Below, one piece after another: positions 24,026 to 32,952 of a stretch of 64,000 bases of DNA. Below the pieces are notes generated by a model, which was not told where the DNA came from, searched no databases, and saw only the letters and a list, made by a program, of their open reading frames with translations. The stretch spans positions 9,920,001-9,984,000 of the forward strand of contig NC_060023.1 in assembly GCF_021134715.1 (NCBI RefSeq). Reading direction: 5' to 3'. The translations under genes were made by a program, and so were the position numbers. This DNA comes from Daphnia pulex. Its lineage: Eukaryota; Arthropoda; Branchiopoda; Diplostraca; Daphniidae. How positions within the stretch are numbered: position 1 is the stretch's first letter; each line of letters starts with the position of its first letter.

Positions 24026-25159
24026 CTAGTATTTAGGAGCCTCCCTGTAGTAAGCTGGAGAAGCGTAGGTTGTGGTGTAATATTCAGGAGCCTTGGTGGT
24101 GTAGTGACTCGGGGCAGAGTAATACTTCGGGGCTTCGGTGTAGTAGGTCGGTGCAGCAGAAGTAGTGGTGTAATACTCAGGTGCCTTGGTAGTGTAGTAA
24201 ACAGGAGCCTCTGTTTGGTAGTAGCTTTGAGCAGAGTAATATTTGGGTTCCTCGGTGAAGTAAACTGGGGCAGCGTACGTGGTTGCGTAATATTCGCTCT
24301 TTTCGGTGTAGTAGCTAGGTGTAGCGTAAGTTGTGGTGTAGTAAACTGGAGCCTCGGTGTAGTATTTCGGCTCAACGTAGTACGAAGGAGCAGCCGCTGT
24401 GTAGTAAGTTGCGGCTACGGAATACTTCGCCGCCTCAGTTGTGGTTGTGTAGCTCGGGGCAGAGTAGTACTTGGGTTGTTCTGCGTAGTAACTTGGAGCA
24501 GCGTAGGTTGTAGTCAAGTACTTAGGTGCTTCGACGTAGTACTCAGCCACTTTGGTATAATAAGTTGGAGTCTCGGCATAGTATCTAGGAGCAGAATAGT
24601 ATATAGGATAATCAGTACAGTAGTATATAGGATAATCGGTACAGTAGGCTGGGGTAGCATACTTAGTTGTGTAGTACTCCGGTGCCTTGGTTGTGTAGTA
24701 CTTGGGAGCCTCGGTGTAGTAAGCTGGGGCAGCATACGTAGTCGTATAGTACTCCGTTGCCTTGGTGGTGTAGTAAGCTGGGGCAGCATACGTAGTCCTG
24801 TAATATTCCGGTGCCTTGGTGGTGTAGTACTTGGGAGCCTCGGTGTAGTAAGCTGGGGCAGCATACGTAGTCGTGTAGTACTTGGGGGGCTCGGTGTAGT
24901 ATTCCTTCGTCGTTGTTGTTTGGTATCCTGGGTACCCAGGAGACATCGGTACACCCATGTTCGACCCAGCCATCAATGATAAAACGCCCAAAAGCAGCAC
25001 GATGCAGTTGTTTATAACTAGACATAAATAATTTGAACATATCAATAGCAAATATAAAACATAAATAACAAATATAAATGGCAAATTAAAAACTAGAAAC
25101 AAGTTAGTACTGATTCACGTCTCGGTATAAAAAGAAAATATTTAGTATTTACCCATCAT
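24026..25159 (-). CDS. Tyr/Thr-rich secreted repeat protein, YYT-family gene H (332 aa)
   Basis: Coding exon 1 is ATGATGG (25153-25159). Exon 2 is 25017-24026, 333 codons with stop. The signal peptide is identical to gene G, followed by GSNMGVPMSPGYPGYQ, then the same repeat series. Compared with gene G it lacks two repeat blocks (one near the N-terminus, one before the C-terminal third) and carries scattered substitutions. One CTDYPIYY block is duplicated. Intron 1, 5' UTR and promoter are nearly identical to gene G. Function is unknown; secreted structural role inferred from the signal peptide and composition. G and H lie in the same orientation on either side of CUL1. Confidence 0.85.
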
Positions 25160-25239
25160 TGCGATTTGCGAACTTAATATTCGATGAAGAATAAAGTTGG
25201 TGACAAGTAGTGACTGCAGTTGTCGCTGTGTCAGAGATG

Positions 25240-25405
25240 CTCACTCGACTGAATTCTTTCGCCTTTTCTCTCTCCTTTTATACGATTTTTTCTCATCCTG
25301 ATACACCCCTTAAGCCTTGCGGCTATTGTACCTTACGGCTATTGGACCCTACTTAATAATGGTGTTAGGTGTATTACACGTGTCGTTCTCACCCAACCTC
25401 TATCT
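25240..25405 (-). promoter_or_regulatory. promoter of YYT gene H with upstream CACGTG element
   Basis: TATAAAAGG on the minus strand at 25282-25274 and an initiator TCAGTCGA about 32 bp downstream. The GAGGTTGGGTGAGAA element followed by CACGTG lies at about 25403-25375. Same order and spacing class as in the + cluster (5192-5520) and the minus cluster (15491-15625). Confidence 0.72.
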
Positions 25406-25825
25406 ACACCGTTGCATGACATTTTTACGTAATGTTCCCCGCGGTTCCCCGTGACCTTCAATCAATTCACAGTAAATGATACTAATCGATTTACTATTCA
25501 AATATTTACTACATAATCAATCGTCATCAATCGTTTTTTAATCCCTTTTAACTTTGTTTTTAATTGTTTTTTAAGTAAAAGTAACACATCGTTTTCTTAT
25601 CACGAATCCACATCAATATGTCCCTGACTACACAAATTTTCAATTTTGAATCATCAATAAAAGAAATACATAGTATTATTAGCCGCATCATAATGGAGCC
25701 GAGAATGGAGCAATCGAGTGAGAAATCACTGATGTTATTGAGATTTGATTTGATGTGGACGCAGAAGGTGGTCATCGTTCTCGATCGTTTTTTATTCCGT
25801 TCCCAAATGCGCCAGTGATCAGCTG

Positions 25826-26145
25826 TTGCAGCTCGAGGAAAGTGGGATGAACGCAGAACAAGGTGGAGATGGCAGTGACACGGATCTCGGTAGTCTCGGT
25901 GGCATTGAGGATCAGGGGGAGCATAGCAGACAAGAAGTTGTCGCAGTTTGTTGGGCCGAAAGAGGGAACAGCCTAAAGAATCACAATGTTCAATTCAACA
26001 ACAATTTTTATACAAAACTCATTAATAGCTTACCTAAGCACGGAGAGCTTGTTGGGATTCGGGTTCTTCGGGGTGCAAGAAATCCTACTTGCGAGCCAAG
26101 TCGATATCCTTGGGTGTAGGGATAGGGCGCTTGAGGGTGTATGTA
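25826..26145 (-). pseudogene. possible large lipid transfer protein (vitellogenin-like) fragment
   Basis: On the minus strand, two pieces can be read across a possible intron (about 26035-25985). The first holds DFLHPEEPESQQALRA preceded by a stop, and the second holds PTNCDNFLSAMLPLI, TTEIRVTAISTLFC and HPTFLELQQLI. The pattern 'TEIR(V/I)-A--LF--HPT--ELQ' resembles the helical N-terminal domain of vitellogenin and apolipophorin. At least one stop lies in the first piece and no neighbouring exons were found, so it looks like an isolated, decayed fragment. The family call rests on memory of the domain and is tentative. Confidence 0.35.
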
Positions 26146-27007
26146 GAAAATTAAGTATCTCTGATGATAAAAAATAATGTAATGAATTAAAAAAAAACAA
26201 TGTCGAAGGGGGCCCTATAAAATACATAAGGCACTTGTCAGCCTCTTATCAAATTAGATTATTAATGGAATAGCAAGTAAAATTGGTCTAAGACCAACCG
26301 AAGAAACTGAAGGCGATCCTATTCCTAACAAATCTTTCGAAAAAAATTAAACGAAGTAACATTGTCTTCCTCTACCTACAACCAAACAATTCTGTACCCT
26401 ATAACAACATAATTGAGATTACACGTGCTTTAACAGACGGGATCAGTACCACAGGTGAATTCGAAACCAATTCCGTTTAGCCTACGCTTTATTCAAACAA
26501 GAGAGTGAATTACGGTTAACAATTGCTTTCCTTTTAATGTCCCTCCAACTAGCTCCATCTTCTCCGAATAACCTGAATTCTTTGAAATTCCTATCGGTGA
26601 ATGTGTTGCAACACTAAAGCCTTTTACTTTTTTTTTTCATCCTGTGAATTAAATCTAGAAAGCTCGATGTAACATAACAAATGCCAAGCATTAAATCCCA
26701 GAATTTCTGAAACTTTTTTCTTGCGTGTTTTTAGTTACACGTACTAATTTACCATTACCGATAGAATTGAATAATTCAACTGTTTATCTGAAGTAACCGA
26801 ATGCTACCCCACGGAAGCTAAAGGCTCTACAGTCTACACGAACAGTCTGCGGAAAACGAAAGATCAACCACGATTTCACAATCCACCAAAATTCCATCAA
26901 TTGAAACCCGAAAAAAAACACGCTTTAATAAGTCATACAAAATAAAAATCTGCTTATTTTATCATTTGAAATTGCAACGTTGAAATAACTATGAATACCC
27001 ACCCACC
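26146..27007. other. no recognised gene
   Basis: AT-rich sequence without a splice-consistent gene model or recognisable protein motif. Short open stretches occur on both strands. It ends at the left target-site duplication of the foldback element (27008-27015). Confidence 0.4.
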
Positions 27008-28164
27008 CATTTAAGCAACTTGATCTCGGTCGTCTGGACGAACCCTACCGACTCTCATGGGTACGACATTTAGACGGTAGGGTTCGTCCAGACGACCATA
27101 GGCACGGTAGCGCTCATGGTGGCAGAGGGCTACAACACACTGTCCTACAACATACTGTCAATATAAACAAAGCAGTTCAAAAGTGTCAATTCAGGTTTAT
27201 TGCAGGTTTAGTGCCGTTTCTCACAGTCACAGTATGTCAGGTAGAGATTTGATGAAAGATTCTCTGACCAGGCATCGAGCCAGAACCAAAGCCGATAAAA
27301 GAAAAAATGATGCTTTGTAACAGGAACCTAAACGTTCAGGTAACTTCTTGACCGTAATTTTGGCAGAGGCAGAGGCCGAGTTACCCAGTCTGATGAAGTT
27401 GTAGCAGTTTCTAATCAAGAAACTGCTAGTGAAATAACTCCCAGTCTAATGGTAAGTTTATCAATATTTGTGTTCAAGTTTACGATTAAAAAATGTTCCA
27501 TTGTTTACAGAAAGAAGTGGTGTACAGGATATCATTCATTCAGTCGAACTGGAAAAGACATCATTGAAGCAAGCATTTCACAATTTAACAAGTAGAAAAA
27601 GGAAGCAATCAAGAAAGCGAGTGGAAAACTCGCATGAAAGACAAAGAAGATGCTTGGGATTCCAAGAGAGATGCTGTCTTTCAAAACTACATTAGCTCCC
27701 GTTCCTACAGTGCAAGTAAATGTGGTGTATGTGAAAAAGTCACTAATCCTGTACATCACTGTTGAAGGTAATAGCGGTTTCTTGAATTATTTATGTAGAT
27801 TAATAATTATCTTGTTTTATAGTGTCCCTTCCTGTCCAGAATGCAAAAGCCCTCATTCGTGTACTACGAAACCTGGTTCAAGAGACGTAACCGTAGTTAC
27901 AGCCAATGGTAAATGAGGGCAACTTCACGGAGGACAACCGATTACCAGGATTACATCGACGAAGACACAGCCAATTATCAAGACTACGCTGATGAAGAAA
28001 ATGAAGAAAAAAACTGTTATCCATCGTTTAAAACGCTCACATATATTGTCATGCAAATCTTGTAATCGCATTTGAAATACAGCTATTGTTTGAAGGGAAT
28101 AAAAGTATAATAATGAGCTTTTTGATTTGTTTCATGAACATTATTCGTCACCTTATAGGCATAT

Positions 28165-28605
28165 CCGAGTGTGCGTGAAAATAAAATTGTTTGCAGTTAG
28201 TTATCCATGCGTATGTTCATAATAGACTTAATCTGACTTTAAATTTTTATTCAGCGTAAAAAGTTGAGTCAGAGGTGTAATTTTCATTTATATTGGTGGT
28301 CAGCCGCATAGTAGCGTGCGTGAAACTAAAAAAAATCGTTCGCAGTTAATTACCCATGCGTGTGTTTATTTTAGGCTTATTTTGACCTGATATTCTGACT
28401 CAGCGTAAAAAGTTGAGTCAGAGGTGTAATTTTCATTCATATTGGTGGTCAGCCGCATAGTAGCGTGCGTGAAACTAAAAAAATCGTTCACAGTTAATTA
28501 CACATGCGTGTGTTTATTTTAGGCTTATTCTGACCTGATATTCCGATTCAGCGTAAAAAATTGATTAAGAGTTGTATTTTTCATTCATATTGGTGATAGC
28601 CTGCG
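28165..28605. repeat. ~149-bp tandem repeats in left foldback arm
   Basis: About three units with period near 149 bp. The segment agttgagtcagaggtgtaat occurs at 28262 and 28411, and a diverged version at 28560. Each unit contains a gtgcgtgaaa segment, a catgcgtgtgtttatttta segment and a gtaaaaa-ttga segment. Confidence 0.8.
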
Positions 28606-28729
28606 GGAGTTATTGGTTTACGACACTTTTTTTTTATGGAAAAAAGCGCAGTAAGTCGCTTACCGTAACAGGGCGGACTTTTTTCAGAAAAAAATTAGAT
28701 CGCAAAAAACTAAATCCCTCAGGCTAGTA

Positions 28730-29175
28730 CCAAAATGAATGAAATTAACAACTATAACTCAACTTTTGACGCTGAATCGGAATATCAGGTCAGAATAAGC
28801 CTTAAATAAACACACGAATGTGTATTGAACTGCGAACGAATTTTTACTTTCACGCTACTCGCTAGGCAGCTGAACCACGAAGATTAATGAAAATTACAAC
28901 TCTAACTCAAATTTTTATGCTGAATCGGAATATCAGGTGAAAATAAGCCTAAAATAAACACACGCATGTGTAATTAACTCGGTAATTAACTGCGAACGAA
29001 TTTTTTTTTAGTTTCACGCACGCTACTATGCGGCTGCCCACTAAAATGAATGAAAATTACAACTCTAATTCAAATTTTTACGCAGAATCGAAATATGAAG
29101 TCAGACTAAGTATAACATCAACACGCCGAATGTATAATTTACTGCGAAAGAATTTTATTTTCACGCAGACTCGGA
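28730..29175. repeat. ~149-bp tandem repeats in right foldback arm (inverted)
   Basis: Inverted counterpart of 28165-28605 with about three more diverged units (taaacacacgcatgtgtaat and acgctactatgcggctg motifs). The ~100-bp spacer between the arms (about 28616-28719) contains A-rich and T-rich runs. Confidence 0.75.
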
Positions 29176-30329
29176 AAGGCATATAAGGATGACGAATAAT
29201 GTTGATGAAACAAATCAAAAGCTCGCAAGAATACTTTTATTCCCTTCAAACAATAGCTCTATTTCAAATGTAATTACAAGATTTGCATAAATATATGTGA
29301 GCGTTTTAAACGATGGATAATAATTGTTGTCTTCATTTTCTTCATCAGCGTAGTCTTGATAATTGGCTGTGTCTTCGTCGATGTAATCCTGGTAATCGGT
29401 TGTCCTCCGTGAAGTTGCCCTCATTTACCATTGGCTGTAACTACGGTTACGTCTCTTGAACCAGGTTTCGTAGTACACGAATGAGGGCTTTTGCATTCTG
29501 GACAGGAAGGGACACTATAAAACAAGATAATTATTAATCTACATAAATAATTCAAGAAACCGCTATTACCTTCAACAGTGATGTACAGGATTAGTGACTT
29601 TTTCACATACACCACATTTACTTGCACTGTAGGAACGGGAGCTAATGTAGTTTTGAAAGACAGCATCTCTCTTGGAATCCCAAGCATCTTCTTTGTCTTT
29701 CATGCGAGTTTTCCACTCGCTTTCTTGATTGCTTCCTTTTTCTACTTGTTAAATTGTGAAATGCTTGCTTCAATGATGTCTTTTCCAGTTCGACTGAATG
29801 AATGATATCCTGTACACCACTTCTTTCTGTAAACAATGGAACATTTTTTAATCGTAAACTTGAACACAAATATTGATAAACTTACCATTAGACTGGGAGT
29901 TATTTCACTAGCAGTTTCTTGATTAGAAACTGCTACAACTTCATCAGACTGGGTAACTCGGCCTCTGCCTCTGCCAAAATTACGGTCAAGAAGTTACCTG
30001 AACGTTTAGGTTCCTGTTACAAAGCATCATTTTTTCTTTTATCGGCTTTGGTTCTGGCTCGATGCCTGGTCAGAGAATCTTTCATCAAATCTCTACCTGA
30101 CATACTGTGACTGTGAGAAACGGCACTAAACCTGCAATAAACCTGAATTGACACTTTTGAACTGCTTTGTTTATATTGACAGTATGTTGTAGGACAGTGT
30201 GTTGTAGCCCTCTGCCACCATGAGCGCTACCGTGCCTATGGTCGTCTGGACGAACCCTACCGTCTAAATGTCGTACCCATGAGAGTCGGTAGGGTTCGTC
30301 CAGACGACCGAGATCAAGTTGCATTTAAG

Positions 30330-32487
30330 GCAATGATACTAAGTGCGGCAACATAACGTGTTTTTGCCCCATACTACGACAAAATTACCAAAATATCTTC
30401 AACTAGGTTTGAACACAAAGTTTCTGCGTGGCACTTCAAGCCTATATACCACTTAGCTACCATGACTCCATTGACAAAATCTAATTCTTACTGACAGATC
30501 TACTAACGCTTAATAATAAAAAAAAAATTAGTTAAACAGTTCGAGGCAAGTCAGAATGATTACCTGCTGTAAGACTTGGGACAATCCTGTACGTCGTTGT
30601 ACTCGAGTGCTTGACTACTGCTGCAATTGACCGTCACGAGATATCGCAAACCCTGAATAGACAAAACTTTTTTGTTCCTTATTAAGTATAAATAAGGAAT
30701 ATTTCAACAATTACGGAAACCTAAATCACCTTTATCTAAAACTGGCCGTGAAAGCACCACCACCGTCAATCAGACTTGTACCGCCAAGAAACCAATGTTA
30801 TTTGCGCGAATGCCGTTAGCTACAGCCATCTCGTTCAGCTGGGCCAATGCGCCTATTGCCTGACGCTAAAATCGGAAATGCTTTTACCACCGATATGTTC
30901 AGTTTCCGGATCGACTGGAGCAGTGGTTTCAGATATCGTATGGTGAACCGATAACAATCTCATTTGGTTTCTACGAGTACGCACGTGGAAAGTGCGGCTG
31001 AGGAGTAAAGATTTTCTTCGCTGGTTCCTCAAATGGATGGGGAGCGAGTTGTTCCTGAGTGAGATGTTGTTCAGCGTTTTACAGTTGTTCCGCCGAGTCA
31101 CCACTCGATCCACGATCCGAATCACTTCATCGAATTTCAGATCTGTCCAATTTCAAAGTTAGTAAGTAGCGAGTTCCCGGCTACATGTCAATTTGTTCAA
31201 CCTGATTGACTGGGGGAGAACTATGCCCACTCTAACAAAGTCTCAATCTCCTGTGAAAAATGAACAATAACTGAATAAATTGAAGCTCTAAATAGTTTCA
31301 ATGATGGAATTTTACCAAATGCGATATCTGATGACCCCTCCGGCAACAAAACTTCGTCGGGGTCCGGTTCGTCGCGGTGATGTTGGAATCCGATGCGATA
31401 ATGGATACGATCAGGATCTCCAGGAGCTGCAGAATAAATTTGGTTGAAAAAAGAATAATTCGGTCTCAGCTTTGGTAACCGTTTCCTATACTTTTGTTTC
31501 GCAACTACAAACGAACGCTGAGAGACACTGCAACCATCAAAATGATAGACATGAGTTTACCTGTGAGTTTTCACTTAAGTTTAAATAAAGGAGCTAAAAA
31601 AAATGGTTAAAAATGGCTTTCTTTTCAATCTCCCCTCAGACCTGACTCCAGTAAATGCTGGAGTTCTTCAAATTATCGCTGAAGTTGAAATACTAAAGCC
31701 ATAATTTCCGTTTTTCGAACTGTGAATACAAATCAGATTTTAGTATCGCTTTTTGTCAGACTTTGAGTAATTTACGTTGGCGTTTGTAAGTTCCGACTCT
31801 TGTCTCCACATTGTAGAGTCGCTAAGGCCGGAATATCTTCCAGGGTGATCCGGGGTGAGATTTTCTCCATGACACTAGGGGGAAAACTCGGGTAAACTTC
31901 TAGAGGTAAGTCGGGCTGTTAATATTTTACAAATTAGGGAGTTAGCTGCATACTGGGTAGCCAATTGCAAGACCTGGATGGACGTCTTTCTGTTAGAATT
32001 CTATAAGGTGAAATGTCAAGCTGATATTTGTCTCTGCTGTTTCGAAATCGACCAATTCAATATGAGTTATTCGTCTACCAACTGAACAACTCGATATTCT
32101 CTTTATCCTGATTACAAGCATTCAAAAAAATTTCTAATTTTGGTAAATAAAAGGAGATGTCATAACAATGAAAACTTTGATGTGAAAGCAGACTCGTGGG
32201 CTACATGCTATACTAACCATCCCGCACCGATACCTTTCGGCTTACGGTAGCATGACACAAAATGTTGATTTGCCTTCCTTTTTTTCTCGAATTTTGTTCT
32301 TCGTAAGCCCAATACCTCTTGTGTCCTGTGAGCTCCAATTGCACAGCCTTGCAAATTTCCCCTCTTGTTTTGTTTATTGCTAGATGGCAGCATTCCGCAT
32401 TTTTTCCTCCTTCGCTAGATGGTGTAGTAGGGGATGCCCCTTTTCAGGTGTTTTGTTTTTCAATCTAAAAAATGGGCTAAATCTAAA
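30330..32487. other. intergenic with decayed minus-strand coding fragments
   Basis: On the minus strand, two splice-bounded open pieces can be seen: about 31430-31315 (begins PGDPDRIHYRIGF, contains EPDPDEVLLPEG) and about 31142-30853 (KFDEVIRIVDRVVTRRNN, then frame breaks). The second continues only after changing frame (QAIGALAQLNEMAVANGI). I do not recognise the family. It looks like a dead gene. 31.5-32.48 kb holds nothing I can support. Confidence 0.35.
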
Positions 32488-32905
32488 TGGATCGATCACA
32501 CGCTCACCGAGAAGCCCGTACCCGTAATCGTAATTTTAAATGGCTGAATTAAAAATGCCAATACTGATCTTGCAGGAAGCAAAGTTGCAATCGTTATGAC
32601 ATGGACCACTTAAATTTAGAGCAGCCCAAATCAATCGTCACTCAGCAGGATCATAACGAAATCGCTACTCGAATGACCCCTGTTAGCCCTCACCAAGCAG
32701 CTCCAAACATTTGACTATAGTCGCGATCATACCAGTAAATTGTGCAGCAATTTTTGATTCCATCAACCTATAAAAATTCTCTGAGACACAACGTTGAGCT
32801 CTTTCGTCTGGTTATAATAACACAAAATTCTTGATTAACATTACAAAAATAGTTCAGTGAAAATCAAACATTTTCCGAAAGGTTAAAAACAAAATACTGA
32901 AATGA
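32488..32905 (+). pseudogene. truncated duplicate of the phosphodiesterase C-terminus
   Basis: Matches 984-1655 of the window: the tail of the exon with TGGATCGATCAC, the following intron (aaatggctga-ttaaaaatgcc), the next short exon, and the last exon with GACATGGACCA, GAGCAGCCCAAATCAAT, GTTAGCCCTCACCAAG and ACCAGTAAATTGTG, then 3' flank. Several internal deletions reduce ~670 bp to ~420 bp, splice donors are lost and the reading frame is broken. Because intron and 3' flank are included, this is a DNA-level duplication and not a retrocopy. Confidence 0.85.
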
Positions 32906-32952
32906 ACATTTTTTATAGTGACTATGTCACTGAAATTAACTGTTTAATAAGC

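Larger units (their letters stand above)
27016..30321. mobile_element. foldback-type DNA transposon with 8-bp target-site duplication
   Basis: 3306 bp flanked by a perfect 8-bp direct repeat CATTTAAG (27008-27015 and 30322-30329). Termini are CAACTTGATCTCGGTCGTC and its inverse. The two arms (27016 to about 28615, and about 28720 to 30321) are inverted copies. The outer ~900 bp appears identical, and the inner part carries diverged ~149-bp tandem repeats. Each terminus also holds a smaller inverted pair around the tctggacgaaccctaccg segment. The arms carry the same exon-like fragments, including a Cys cluster (CGVCEKVTNPVHHC and CPSCPECKSPHSC). No complete transposase is present. Long tandem-repeat-containing inverted arms recall Drosophila Foldback and Galileo. 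The 8-bp duplication also fits hAT, P and Zisupton-like elements. Confidence 0.85.

Noticed and set aside
7972-30321. Assembly artefact as explanation for the two palindromes
   Set aside because: The arms differ internally, the second structure has a perfect flanking TSD, and MITEs have correct TTAA borders in both arms, so they look biological. Long reads would still be decisive.
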